Below, piece by piece: positions 19,786 to 28,250 of a stretch of DNA of 64,000 nucleotides. Made by a program: the position numbers and the translations under genes. Within the stretch, counting starts at the first letter, position 1. Every line of letters starts with the position of its first letter. The stretch covers positions 248,001 through 312,000 of the forward strand of contig NZ_HG916854.1 in NCBI RefSeq assembly GCF_000577275.2, in the 5' to 3' direction. Origin of the DNA: Rhizobium favelukesii. GTDB lineage: Bacteria > Pseudomonadota > Alphaproteobacteria > Rhizobiales > Rhizobiaceae. The notes under the pieces were generated by a model. It saw only the letters and a program-made list of their open reading frames with translations. It made no database searches and was not told where the DNA came from.

Positions 19786-20304
19786 TCAATGCTTGAGGCA
19801 CTTGCGGCCCATTGCCATTGCCTTGTAAGTTCCCTTCAGATCGACGACGAACATTCCCTTGGTTTCCGGAAACACGATCATTTCATATTTCTTCGCTACG
19901 GCGCGCTTGAACTCCGGGTTGTCTGTCAGGATGTAGCCGCCAGAATATCCGCCCTTGAGTTCGCCGTGGGTGCTGGTGGCTACGCCACCATAGAGATGAC
20001 CTCCGATGGAGACGAAGACTTCCGACTTGGTCCCGTTCGTAAGGCCGATATCCGCCTTCGAGAATACGCCAAGGTATCCCAGATCCTGATTTGCGGTGAC
20101 CCCCATTTGCACCGAACCTGAGCCATAGTCGCGCACGATCAAGCAGTCTCCGCGGGTTTGATTTGTATAGACGGTCCAGCCCTCGACCTCCCCATATTTA
20201 GCAAGCACGTCACTGGCCTTGGGAACGGGAGCCTGTGCATAGGCTGCCATCGCAGACGAAATCGCAACTGACGTCGCCGCGATGAGTGTCACGAAGCTTC
20301 TCAT
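19786..20304 (-). CDS. Secreted hypothetical protein
   Basis: A 172-residue protein with a cleavable signal peptide (about residues 1-24, ending AAYAQA). The mature part has a pair of cysteines (C54 in RGDCLIV, and a C near the end in GRKCL) that could form a disulfide. It has a Gly-rich beta region (GGHLYGGVATSTHGELKGGYSGGY). It resembles periplasmic proteins common in rhizobia but no function is known. Confidence 0.75.
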   Translation of the reverse strand: MRSFVTLIAATSVAISSAMAAYAQAPVPKASDVLAKYGEVEGWTVYTNQTRGDCLIVRDYGSGSVQMGVTANQDLGYLGVFSKADIGLTNGTKSEVFVSIGGHLYGGVATSTHGELKGGYSGGYILTDNPEFKRAVAKKYEMIVFPETKGMFVVDLKGTYKAMAMGRKCLKH

Positions 20305-20755
20305 TGATATCCCCTTTTGTGTGCAGACTGAATCGCTCTGGGATCGTGGTGGTGATCTGCGCGACCCAGTGATAACCCGAAAAAATCAGCGCCAGAATCG
20401 ATATCCAAATGCAAGGAAGCCGTGAAATTCTTGGGACACTGCTCTGGCGGTTGACATGGCCCCATGCCGGATTCGGATGTTTGGAGCCTCCATTCCAATC
20501 ACCGCAGCGCCACCGAACGTGACCATATATTCACTTGCTAAATAAGGAAAACGGAATTCTTCTCGATTTAAAAAAAAGAAAGTACTTCCAAACTTATGGC
20601 GTCTGCTCCCTTATCCCGGAAATATGAACGAGCACCCAGCGAAGGCGCGGTCCCTTGCCTTCAGGACATGCCAATGCCAGGTGGACTCACCCAGTTATAG
20701 GGGTTCTGCAATTATCTTGTGACCCCGAGAGCTTGAGTGCACTAAAATACCAGGG
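20305..20755. other. Intergenic region, no gene identified
   Basis: The part at 20520-20600 is AT-rich (including runs of A and T) and probably carries the promoter of the secreted protein gene. No convincing frame, repeat or RNA gene was found. A hydrophilic frame at 20301-20498 on the minus strand overlaps the promoter region and is not supported. Confidence 0.4.
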
Positions 20756-21010
20756 TTATGTCATTCGCCGAACGACCCAGAGTGACCGGCCCGCATGAGC
20801 GATCCCGGACACGGGCCGGACGCGAGGATCATCTTTGAGCCGCTCGGCCTCTACGACGTCAAGAAGCAGGACCTGCTGATCGGTCTCGTTTGCATTCGGC
20901 GTGATCCACCAGTGTAGATCCTCGCAGCAGAGCCCAGCCTCCGGGTGCTCCTGGAGGTACTCAATGGCATATTCGGCGTCCACTTTTCTCGGTACGGCGA
21001 CGACGGACAT
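20756..21010 (-). CDS. Hypothetical protein, 84 residues
   Basis: Preceded by a strong ribosome-binding site (GGAGGAG about 8 bases before the ATG). It begins MSVVAVPRKVDAEYAIEYL and contains two adjacent Cys (LCCEDLHWW). Charge pattern and codon use look coding. No family recognised. Confidence 0.6.
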   Translation of the reverse strand: MSVVAVPRKVDAEYAIEYLQEHPEAGLCCEDLHWWITPNANETDQQVLLLDVVEAERLKDDPRVRPVSGIAHAGRSLWVVRRMT

Positions 21011-21264
21011 CTGCTCTCTCCTCCTCCGTCTGCAATCATGTGGACTATACTTGATTTATGGCGGCTGTTGCGGGGCAGGCCATCGCTTTCGCTGGTGGCA
21101 TGGACGGCTTTCCGCCAGCCCGCTGGGATCGATGAATGATATCGCGCGTTGGTGGTTACCGTCACTCGTGATCCCGGCTTTTCTCTTTAAGCGCTAATCG
21201 ATTGTCAGGTGCATCCCTCGCACAAATCGGTCCGCTTGCTCGAAAAAAGGTCGTGGATTTCCGC

Positions 21265-21495
21265 TCAAGCCACTACGTGCGTTGCAGGTTCCGGGATGGC
21301 CGATACGGAAGCAAGCATGGTCACAGGAGTGGCGCCGACGAATAGCGAAGAATGCGAATTGATGATCCGGCCCGTTTCGAGCTTCAGAAGCGGCCCATCG
21401 ATGTCGATCACCTTCTCGGTAAAGGAAAGCTCGCCCCAGCCTTCGGAAGTTCCCTCGATCATTACAAAGCGATAACCGGTTCCGATATCAAACAT
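21265..21495 (-). CDS. Hypothetical protein, 76 residues
   Basis: The start MFDIGTGYRF at 21495 is supported by GGAGG 7 bases upstream, better than the longer frame from 21546. The product is mainly beta-like (VMIEGTSEGWGELSF, then IDIDGPLLKLETGRII). Function unknown. It is divergent from cspA-like genes downstream. Confidence 0.55.
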   Translation of the reverse strand: MFDIGTGYRFVMIEGTSEGWGELSFTEKVIDIDGPLLKLETGRIINSHSSLFVGATPVTMLASVSAIPEPATHVVA

Positions 21496-21810
21496 TAGAA
21501 GTCCTCCGACCTTCCGATAACCTGCCATCTGGGGCCGTAGTGTCAAGTACGGCGTCCGGTGGGTCCGCCGCCGAAATCGCCTTTGTCAAAATCGCAACGG
21601 TATCTAACCTTGCCTTCGCCGTTCGATCAGACGAAGAGCATGTGGGCGAAGATCGAATTAGCTCTCCAGCGCCGGCAATAACTTATCGGTCGTCCGTGAC
21701 GTTACTCCTTTGCGCCGTGACGAGCGCGGTATCTCGCTGTCGCATTTTCGCTTGCGAAGGAGAAGCGTCGGCTCCATGTTGAAGCCGTCTCGTAGTTCGT
21801 GAGGTAATCT
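21496..21810. other. Upstream region of the cold-shock gene
   Basis: This 315-base region probably contains the cspA promoter and 5' untranslated RNA. Cold-shock mRNAs often have long structured leaders, but I could not identify a specific cold box. No gene is supported. Confidence 0.4.
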
Positions 21811-22020
21811 ATGCCAACGGGTACAGTAAAATTCTTCAATGCCGACAAAGGGTTTGGTTTTATAAGTCCCGATGGAGGCGGCAATGATGTGTTCGTACAC
21901 ATCTCGGCTCTTCAGGCTTCCGGCATCCGATCGCTTCGTGACGGGCAGAAGGTGTCGTTCGATACGGAGCCAGACAATAGGGGGAAAGGCCCTAAAGCCG
22001 TAAACATCGAAGTGCGGTAA
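21811..22020 (+). CDS. cspA: Cold-shock-domain protein
   Basis: A 69-residue single cold-shock domain. RNP1 (KGFGFI) and RNP2 (VFVHI) are intact, and the N-terminus [15 protein letters not shown] and the end [10 protein letters not shown] follow the family. It binds single-stranded RNA and DNA and melts mRNA structure, in cold or in stationary phase. The exact paralogue letter cannot be decided. Confidence 0.95.
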   Translation: MPTGTVKFFNADKGFGFISPDGGGNDVFVHISALQASGIRSLRDGQKVSFDTEPDNRGKGPKAVNIEVR

Positions 22021-22396
22021 TACTCGAACGCAGTGCGGGGTCCCCTCCATCGGCCGACTTGATTTCGTCGCCGACGACTGCGGAACCGTGCGCATCCTTC
22101 AAGCTGTCGTCCATAGATTCTGCCACTACGCACGCTTGGCTCGTCTTCCCGGCCATCCCGTTATCGGCGACGAGCAACAGCTCAGTGCGCATGACCCTTG
22201 TCGGGCAGCTCGTCCTCACTAGTTAATTAACTTGAGCATTGTAAGACTTCAGTTCCTCTTGATTCATCCATGCAATAAGCGCGCGGCTGCCATAACTTGT
22301 GTCGCCCAACAATCGTCTCCATCTGCCAGGTACGCCACCCGTGTCTATTGCATACCGGCGCTGCGACCTATCGTCGGCACGCGCGAGGAGACAATC
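22021..22396. other. 376 bases with no supported gene
   Basis: A few short frames are present on both strands without ribosome-binding sites. A small AT-rich block (TTAATTAA at about 22222-22229) could be a promoter. No hairpin with a T-run and no RNA gene were found. Confidence 0.35.
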
Positions 22397-22678
22397 ATGA
22401 ACGACATTTCGAAAACTCTGACTGATATGACCGTTTTCGAGAGATCAAGCCTGATCGAGACCGTTGCCGATGCTCTCGAGGCAACCGCCGACGCAGCAGG
22501 CGATGAAGGCGATGCGCGCTTCGTCGCCAATTCACTGTTCGTTGCCAATACAATCCGAGGCTTATCCGGCGACCTTGCACCGGGGGATATCAAGGCAGCA
22601 GAGGTCCTCCTCGAGCAGGGCATTATGCTCGTCCAGCAGTTCTCGAATCGGGGAAGGCAGCGCGCAGTCCTCAACTAG
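22397..22678 (+). CDS. Hypothetical protein, 93 residues
   Basis: Starts MNDISKTLTDMTVFER with GAGGAG 7 bases upstream. It is almost entirely helical and acidic (IETVADALEATADAAGDEGD, then LAPGDIKAAEVLLEQGIMLV). This composition suggests a soluble helical-bundle protein. No family recognised. The more upstream frame (22232) lacks a start signal. Confidence 0.6.
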   Translation: MNDISKTLTDMTVFERSSLIETVADALEATADAAGDEGDARFVANSLFVANTIRGLSGDLAPGDIKAAEVLLEQGIMLVQQFSNRGRQRAVLN

Positions 22679-22866
22679 CGGCTCACCACATCTTTCCTAC
22701 ATGCCCCAAGCGGGGGCTCTAAGGCAACCAGGTTCGACCATTTTTACTCGCGCTCATCGTCGTTCTCTATTTTAGGATACACTAAAGGACAAAGTGACTT
22801 GGCTGAGAATGTCCCCATTCGATGCTGGGTTTTTCGTAAGATGGCCATGCGCCGTCCAACGGGGAG

Positions 22867-23124
22867 ATGACGCACTCGATGATCGATCACGTCAAGCACG
22901 GATGGGCTCTCTTGGCTCTTAGGCGCCCAGAATGTCGCGTACTTTCGTCAGTTGTACCGGAGATGGGTGAACTTCTGGAATGCTATAGCCTAGCAAATCT
23001 ACACTTGGAAAAGCTTCGTCGGGAGCACGATCGCGAAGAAGTTGAATGTTATGAGGAGTTGCGCCTCGGGATCGAGGCGGAAGCTCGCTCCTATCTACAG
23101 CAATTCGACCGAATGGCGGGATAG
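22867..23124 (+). CDS. Hypothetical protein, 85 residues
   Basis: An acidic helical protein (ECYSLANLHLEKLRREHDRE region). The start at 22867 has GGGGAG directly before it, at short spacing, while an ATG at 22879 is also possible. Its last codons overlap the 3' end of the tRNA-like sequence on the other strand, which is unusual for two functional genes. No family recognised. Confidence 0.45.
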   Translation: MTHSMIDHVKHGWALLALRRPECRVLSSVVPEMGELLECYSLANLHLEKLRREHDREEVECYEELRLGIEAEARSYLQQFDRMAG

Positions 23125-23168
23125 GAGGGATTCGAACCCCCAACCAAGCGGTTGTTAGACGCCGGCTC
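23114..23168 (-). pseudogene. 3' half of a tRNA, apparently decayed
   Basis: Read on the minus strand this segment has a tRNA 3' half. It shows GAGC, an anticodon arm with loop CTAACAA (anticodon AAC, Val-type, if read literally) closed by an imperfect stem, a 5-base variable loop and a T arm GGGGG-TTCGAAT-CCCTC. An acceptor 3' strand CTATCCC, a discriminator G and an encoded CCA complete it. The 5' half that should follow upstream does not pair: the acceptor 5' strand (expected GGGATAG) and most of the D stem are absent. I read it as a tRNA remnant, possibly a scar of an integrative element. A separate fragment of similar type lies at 23189-23214 in the opposite direction. Confidence 0.55.
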
Positions 23169-23188
23169 TCCACGTTGAATAACAGGAC

Positions 23189-23214
23189 CGGTGGTTCGAA
23201 TCCCAACGCGGACA
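23189..23214 (+). pseudogene. Second tRNA 3'-end-like fragment, inverted
   Basis: GGTGGTTCGAATCC followed by CAACGCGGAC looks like a T loop and acceptor 3' strand, but the T stem pairs at only two positions. Its T-loop motif (GGTTCGAATCC) mirrors that of the fragment at 23114-23168 on the opposite strand, 20 bases away. Taken alone it would not be noticed; the head-to-head pair is what stands out. Confidence 0.35.
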
Positions 23215-23227
23215 TTCTCCCAAAGGC

Positions 23228-24163
23228 CTACAATGAAAGCCGCTCTGTGCAGACTGCTTCCACGAGATCCTGAAGAACTCTCACACGCTCAGCAAGCCAT
23301 GTGAGTTCCTCCGTGGTGATAGCGTATTTCGCCGAATATCTCGCTTCGACGTAGGCTTTGGACAGCAGCTCGAAGCATCGACGCGAAAAGCGGCTGTCGC
23401 GCGGCCATGCCGCGATAAGCCGATTGTCTATCCGCTCCGCTTGCGAACGAAGGACCTTCAGACGGTGCGATTTAGGACTATAAAGGGTCAGTGTGAGTAG
23501 TGCGCAGTGATAGTAGTTCTCGCACGCTTGGTGAAGCATGAACGCGGCGTGGTTTCGATCACTCTTGGCAAAATAGAACTGAGTGCCTTCCGAAAACTTT
23601 TCGGCACTGTTAAACCATCGCTCGAAGTAAATCTTCGCTTCCTGCTGCTCCTCCGCCGCCGTCAGTGGCTTCGGTTTCGCCAGGGGATGGCCACGCGCCT
23701 CGTAGAGGACGATGCCGTCTCTGGCGATGTCGACGAAGAAGGGGCGACCGCGGGCGAGCTGATCGTTGACGTCCTGGAGCGTGTGGACGATCGGCACGAC
23801 CGGCGTTTCGATGCGATGGCCGAGCTGCTCTTTTAGCAGCCGCTCCTCGATGCTTTCCCAGAGTTCTTGCTCCTCGGCAAAGGACTTCTTGTTGACGACG
23901 ATCAACAGGTCGTAGTCGGAGCGGTAGCCACTGAGGCGATCCTCAACCCAATCACCGCGGCCATACGAACCGTACAGTATCAACTTCAAGATCTTGCCGG
24001 AATTTCGCTTTGCAGACAGCTTGCTTGCCTGAAACGCCTCGACCTCGGCAAACAGGATCTCGATGATGCGTGCTAACTCGCGCCGCTTCCTGTCCGGCAA
24101 GTGCTCGATGTGGTCGGTCAGGGTCAAAGCAGCGTCGAAGCCTTCAGTGTGAATCGCATCCAT
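23228..24163 (-). CDS. Nucleotidyltransferase-HEPN two-domain protein
   Basis: A 311-residue protein. The N-terminal part (about 40-150) is a minimal nucleotidyltransferase with the motif YGSYGRGDW and the catalytic D-x-D in SDYDLLIVV. The C-terminal part (about 185-300) is a HEPN-type helical domain (ERWFNSAEKFSEG, then LHQACENYYHCALLTLTL). In toxin-antitoxin pairs these two domains are usually on separate genes (MNT antitoxin and HEPN RNase toxin). Fusions occur and may be self-regulated modifying enzymes. The start MDAIHTEG at 24163 is favoured. It stands alone, next to the tRNA remnant, which is suggestive because several MNT/HEPN systems act on tRNA, but no link is shown. Confidence 0.8.
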   Translation of the reverse strand: MDAIHTEGFDAALTLTDHIEHLPDRKRRELARIIEILFAEVEAFQASKLSAKRNSGKILKLILYGSYGRGDWVEDRLSGYRSDYDLLIVVNKKSFAEEQELWESIEERLLKEQLGHRIETPVVPIVHTLQDVNDQLARGRPFFVDIARDGIVLYEARGHPLAKPKPLTAAEEQQEAKIYFERWFNSAEKFSEGTQFYFAKSDRNHAAFMLHQACENYYHCALLTLTLYSPKSHRLKVLRSQAERIDNRLIAAWPRDSRFSRRCFELLSKAYVEARYSAKYAITTEELTWLAERVRVLQDLVEAVCTERLSL

Positions 24164-24226
24164 CGTAGCGGTTCCATCGTGTTTGCACACCCTAAAGCTT
24201 TTACGCGAATAAAAGATTGAATACAA

Positions 24227-24580
24227 TCAGGAGCTGGGATTAACGCTCGCTCATGCGGGAGAGTTTTTGAAGGGCCACATCGCGCAGGGCAGGCGAGTTA
24301 CCTTGGACGACTGCTGCCTACTCTTCGAAGGGAGCCCGTTGGACGCCTCTCCATCCCGTGGGCATTAAGCCGCCGGGGAAGGATTGGAAAGACCTCGCCA
24401 TCGGCCACGCCCAGCGCGAGGCATGGCTCTTCCGCCTACGAAGGTCGAGCAGCGCGACGCAGCTGAGACTATCGGCGTCTGCGCGATCCCCGAAACCAAG
24501 TGGATGCGGCGGCGGTTCCTAAGACTGCGGGCCGGTGCATTCGACGCGAAGAGGAGCGCGGTATGAAGGAGCCCGTGAAC
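24227..24580. other. Intergenic region, no gene identified
   Basis: Short frames only, none with a good start signal and none resembling a known protein. The region lies between the nucleotidyltransferase-HEPN gene and the proline-rich gene. Confidence 0.35.
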
Positions 24581-24751
24581 TCATCTCATCGTCGGCGGAA
24601 ACTCTTTTGGGCCTGGAGTTGGGTTTGGAATTTCTTCTGGCGGCAAGTCCGGATCGGGCTCCTCGATCGGCGGCTCCGGAACATCGGGCGGCAGATCGGG
24701 AATGGGACCAGGCTTAGGACTTGGAGCCGGCTCGGTTGGAATGGTTGTCAT
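24581..24751 (-). CDS. Proline-rich small protein, 56 residues
   Basis: Begins MTTIPTEPAPSPKPGP and continues with P-E/D-P repeats (DLPPDVPEPPIEEPDPDLPP), about one third proline. The ATG at 24751 has AAAGG about 9 bases upstream. Short, proline-rich, acidic proteins of this kind occur in rhizobia and their function is unknown. It has no signal peptide and no membrane segment. Confidence 0.55.
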   Translation of the reverse strand: MTTIPTEPAPSPKPGPIPDLPPDVPEPPIEEPDPDLPPEEIPNPTPGPKEFPPTMR

Positions 24752-24813
24752 GGCGAATTCCTTTCTAGAGACCCAATCCTCTCGCAGGTCGGTTTGTTCC
24801 GGAGGAGCGCGGC

Positions 24814-25181
24814 ATGAGGCTCTCCAACTGGCCATGGGGCGATCTGCAGCCTCACTCCTATGATTTCATCCAGAAGGTCTATGCCGCGTGTAGTGACGTT
24901 CTCGCCGAGGTCGGCCGGACCAACAGCGAAGCCTTTTCTAGCAAGCTCTCGAAGAGCTCGGCCTGTATGACATGGACCTGCCGAAGGTCGGGCTGGGTAG
25001 GATCGGTCCGGACCCGCGAACGATGCTTCACGGTAACCGCGAGATGCGCGTCGCCATCGATGCCCAATCCGGCCAGAATGAGGATTTCGTTCGCCAGCTC
25101 TTTCGAGAAGCGATGACGGCCATCAGCAGCCCCTGCGATGACCCGCGCGCGATCGCCCGTCGATCCGTCCTTCCTGCTTGA
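24814..25181 (+). pseudogene. Unidentified conserved-looking gene, probably frameshifted
   Basis: The first frame starts at 24814 (MRLSNWPWGDLQPHSYDF) and reads ECSEAF-like sequence (NSEAFSSKL) up to about 24940. The other frame continues from ALEELGLYDMDLPKVGLGRI through MRVAIDAQSGQNEDFVRQLF to 25181. Together they look like one protein of about 120 residues with a one-base shift near 24945. No family can be assigned. A real pair of overlapping short genes is possible but less likely. Confidence 0.4.
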
Positions 25182-25427
25182 AACAAAGGAGGGCCGGCGC
25201 AGGTCCGGCCCCCGTTGCTCGGACGTGGCGGCTTATAGCCGGCCGCGCCCTGTCAGCTCAACTCGCCTTCGACTTCCAGTATGTCGAGGTGTGCACGGTT
25301 GTCAGCTATGTGGAGAAGGGCGCGCAGTACGCTACCGGCAATCGGGTTTCGAGAGCGCGGCTGGCCTCGGGGTGGTCGAGGCGGTCGCGGACATCGCTCT
25401 ATAGCTTGGGGAAGAACCCTATCGGAT
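25182..25427. other. Upstream region of the first sulfatase operon
   Basis: No gene is supported here. The last part, 25428-25460, carries the conserved sulfatase promoter motif listed separately, and the sequence from there to 25654 is the presumed leader of sulfatase 1. Confidence 0.35.
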
Positions 25428-25460
25428 TCCCTAAAGGGCAATATCTGCACCCGCTAATAC
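25428..25460 (+). promoter_or_regulatory. Shared sulfatase-cluster promoter motif, copy 1
   Basis: TCCCTAAAGGGCAATATC (25428-25445) is followed at once by TGCACCCGCTAATAC (25446-25460). The first block is identical, base for base, to the site upstream of sulfatase 2, and similar (15/18) to one upstream of the response regulator at 39539. It contains the near-palindrome CCCT-AA-AGGG. The second block also recurs at sulfatase 2 and could include a -10-like TAATAC. It lies about 195 bases before the sulfatase start, in the sense direction. Confidence 0.7.
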
Positions 25461-25654
25461 GATGTAGAAAACATATGGAAGAGTGGACATGCCCTCTTTC
25501 TGCAAATCGAGGGGCAATATCGCGCCGCAGAGGGCGCTTCCGTGTCGAAATGATCTGTCCAATTTATGTCGCTAAATAACCCCCCGTTTTGCCTTGAATC
25601 GTCTTTCAACCACCTTGGCCATCCACGTGGAGGCCCTTCAGGGAGGCATTCGAA

Positions 25655-27376
25655 ATGAGACGGACCACGCAATTATTAACAGCAGCGGTCGCCGTCGCAG
25701 CCAGCCTTCTGGCGAGTACTGCGACGATGCACGCGCAGGACGCCGCCAAGAAGCCGAACATCCTGTTCATCATGGGCGACGATATCGGCTGGATGCAGCC
25801 GGGTATCTATCACAAAGGCTTGATGGTCGGTGAAACCCCGAACATCGATCGCATCGGTCAAGAAGGTGCAATGTTCACGACCTACTACGCCGAACAGAGC
25901 TGCACGGCGGGCCGGAACGCCTTCTTCACCGGAATGCACCCGCTGCGCACAGGTATGATCCCGCCCCAATTGCCGGGCAGTCCGTCATATCTCAAACCGG
26001 GAACTCCATCGCTTGCATGGTTCCTGCGCGACCTCGGCTACAACACCGGTGAGTTCGGCAAGAACCACCTCGGCGATCACACGGACGCCTTGCCAACCGC
26101 CCATGGTTTCCATGAGTTTTGGGGTTATCTCTACCACCTCGACGCCATGCAGGGCGTGAGTTTCCCGGATATCAACAGGACGCCGACCGAGCAGACAATT
26201 GCTCCGGCGTGCAAGAACACGCCGATCCCAGGCCTCAAAGACGACCCTGCGGCGGTGGACCCAAAAACGACGTTATGCTTGATGCCGCCACGGCCCGTGC
26301 TGGCGTGCAAATCCTCGGACGGCACCGCCGCCAACCAGACCTGCGCGGACGAAGGCCCGCTGACGCTGGAGCGCTCGAAGACGGTCGACGAGGAAATATC
26401 GAGCCACGTCATCGATTTCCTCGACCGCAACGACCCGGAGAAGACGAAAAAGCCGTTCTTCGTCTGGTACAACCCCGCGCGCATGCACATCACGACCGTG
26501 CTTCCGGACAAGTACCAGAACATGGTCGGCGAACCTGGTGGTAAGGACTGGGGTGTCAACGAAGCCGGCATGAAGCAGATGGACGACAACATCGGCTACG
26601 TGCTGAAGAAACTTGAAGAAATGGGAGAGCTCGACAATACGATTATCGCCTTCACCACCGACAATGGGGCCGAAACGATCACCTTCCCAGACGGTGGCAC
26701 TACCCCGTTTAAAGGTGGCAAGCTGACAACATGGGAAGGCGGCATGCGCGCGCCGCTCGTCGTGCGTTGGCCGGGCCACATCAAACCGGGCACAGTAAAG
26801 AACGACATCTTCGCCTCTCTCGACTGGCTGCCGACACTGGTCGACATCGCAGGCGGACCCAAGAAGAACGAACTGAAGGCTGAGATCGAGAAGGGCGCCT
26901 ATCCGGGAATCGCCAAGACCACGCTCGATGGCGTCAATCAGCGGGACTATCTTGAAGGGACTTCGGAAAAATCTGCCCGAGATACGTTCTTCTACTATTC
27001 CGGCAAGGATCCGTCGGCAGTTCGCTACAAGAACTGGAAGATGTATTTCGCAATGGTATCGGATGCGCCCACAGGCTTCCTCGCAGGCGTCCTCCCGTTC
27101 CACTGGACCCAGGTGGTCAATATCAAGCGTGATCCGTTCGAGACGTCGATAGGCGAGCAGATCAAAACCCTTACAGGTATGGGTGGAGCGATCTCTGCTC
27201 CAGCGACTGCCTACGTCTACGACTGGAACATGCTGCCTATCGGTCAGGCGCTGTGGCTGAAGGAACTCCAGAGTTATATCGACTATCCGCCGATGCAGGA
27301 CCCGGCCAGCTATAATCTCGAACAGGTCATCCAACAGGTTCAGGCGATGAAGCAACAGCACCATCCAGGCGAATAG
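25655..27376 (+). CDS. Secreted arylsulfatase-family enzyme (sulfatase 1)
   Basis: A 573-residue periplasmic sulfatase. Residues 1-28 are a signal peptide. The metal-binding start NILFIMGDD (D42, D43) and the active-site motif C-T-A-G-R (C83 to R87) are present. The cysteine would become formylglycine; the third position is Ala instead of the usual Pro, a variant that formylglycine-generating systems can still accept. TTDNGAE (metal ligands) and the C-terminal barrel region follow. No FGE or anSME gene is in the window. The likely action is hydrolysis of a sulfate ester outside the cytoplasm. It leads a plus-strand gene set that converges on the sulfatase 2 operon, and a terminator-like hairpin follows directly. 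Confidence 0.9.
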   Translation: MRRTTQLLTAAVAVAASLLASTATMHAQDAAKKPNILFIMGDDIGWMQPGIYHKGLMVGETPNIDRIGQEGAMFTTYYAEQSCTAGRNAFFTGMHPLRTGMIPPQLPGSPSYLKPGTPSLAWFLRDLGYNTGEFGKNHLGDHTDALPTAHGFHEFWGYLYHLDAMQGVSFPDINRTPTEQTIAPACKNTPIPGLKDDPAAVDPKTTLCLMPPRPVLACKSSDGTAANQTCADEGPLTLERSKTVDEEISSHVIDFLDRNDPEKTKKPFFVWYNPARMHITTVLPDKYQNMVGEPGGKDWGVNEAGMKQMDDNIGYVLKKLEEMGELDNTIIAFTTDNGAETITFPDGGTTPFKGGKLTTWEGGMRAPLVVRWPGHIKPGTVKNDIFASLDWLPTLVDIAGGPKKNELKAEIEKGAYPGIAKTTLDGVNQRDYLEGTSEKSARDTFFYYSGKDPSAVRYKNWKMYFAMVSDAPTGFLAGVLPFHWTQVVNIKRDPFETSIGEQIKTLTGMGGAISAPATAYVYDWNMLPIGQALWLKELQSYIDYPPMQDPASYNLEQVIQQVQAMKQQHHPGE

Positions 27377-27393
27377 CCTGACCTCAACCGATG

Positions 27394-27426
27394 ACGGACG
27401 CCGCTCGACGGCGTCCGTTTCTTCAG
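27394..27426 (+). terminator. Terminator-like hairpin after sulfatase 1
   Basis: ACGGACGCCG and CGGCGTCCGT form a perfect 10-bp stem around CTCGA, followed by TTCTTC. The T-rich tail is short, so termination may be partial and downstream genes could still be read. A comparable strong hairpin lies after sulfatase 2. Confidence 0.65.
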
Positions 27427-27455
27427 CATGTCCAAGGGCTGCAGAGGGCGGAACG

Positions 27456-28115
27456 ATGAGTGATGGCATCCAAGCACGTCGTGACGAACCACGCTGGCCT
27501 CCGGTGATGGCGATCCTGGCGGTGTTCGTTTTCCTCGAAATTCTGCCGCACCACGTCTATGCCATGCCGCGATGGGTGTCGTACGCGGTTGTCGTCGCCG
27601 CACTCGTTCCAATGATCATGGTGACGGTGTCTCCCGACAACTCAACCTGGCTTCGCATCGAACGCGTCGGGACCATGCTGCTTGCCAGCGTCTACGCTGG
27701 GAATACGGCGGCGGAACTTGGCGATATGATAGGGATCATCACGATCCATCCACCGGAGACGCGATCGGTGTCGTTGCTGACTTCATCGTTTTCGATCTGG
27801 ATCACCAACGTTCTTACCTTCTCGCTTCTCTATTGGCAGATCGATGCGGGCGGTCCGTCGCGCATCGCGCGTGGCATCGCAAGGAGACCCGACTGGCTCT
27901 TTCCCCAGGCGTCGGCTCCCGAGCTCGCATCGCCCGATTGGCGGCCGCTCTACATCGACTACCTGTCGCTGGCGTTCAATACGGCAACGGCCTTCAGTCC
28001 CACGGATGTCCTGCCACTCACGCCGCGTGCAAAGGCATTGATGATGCTCGAAAGCGCGATCTCGCTCCTGACCCTGGTGCTCGTGGCCGCACGTGCAGTC
28101 AATGTCATTCCGTAG
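27456..28115 (+). CDS. Integral membrane protein, channel-like C-terminus
   Basis: A 219-residue inner-membrane protein with about four to five hydrophobic segments. The last part, YLSLAFNTATAFSPTDVLPLTP followed by ALMMLESAISLLTLVLVAARAVN, resembles the pore-helix plus last transmembrane helix of two-TM potassium-channel-like and DUF1345-type proteins, but there is no canonical T-x-G-Y-G. It starts 79 bases after sulfatase 1, beyond the hairpin. A role in ion or small-solute balance is a guess. Confidence 0.6.
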   Translation: MSDGIQARRDEPRWPPVMAILAVFVFLEILPHHVYAMPRWVSYAVVVAALVPMIMVTVSPDNSTWLRIERVGTMLLASVYAGNTAAELGDMIGIITIHPPETRSVSLLTSSFSIWITNVLTFSLLYWQIDAGGPSRIARGIARRPDWLFPQASAPELASPDWRPLYIDYLSLAFNTATAFSPTDVLPLTPRAKALMMLESAISLLTLVLVAARAVNVIP

Positions 28116-28250
28116 CGTTCTCACGGCGAGTGCCCCAAAGGCCAATAGACAGGCGCCCCGCTTTCCAGCCACAAACACGAGGGCCTGCTGCATCGGACGA
28201 CGTCCCCAGGCCGCATGAAAGGGTTTCAACCACTAGGATCGGATCACCCC

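Noticed and set aside
22021..22219. Minus-strand frame of 75 codons downstream of cspA
   Set aside because: No ribosome-binding site and no protein-like pattern.
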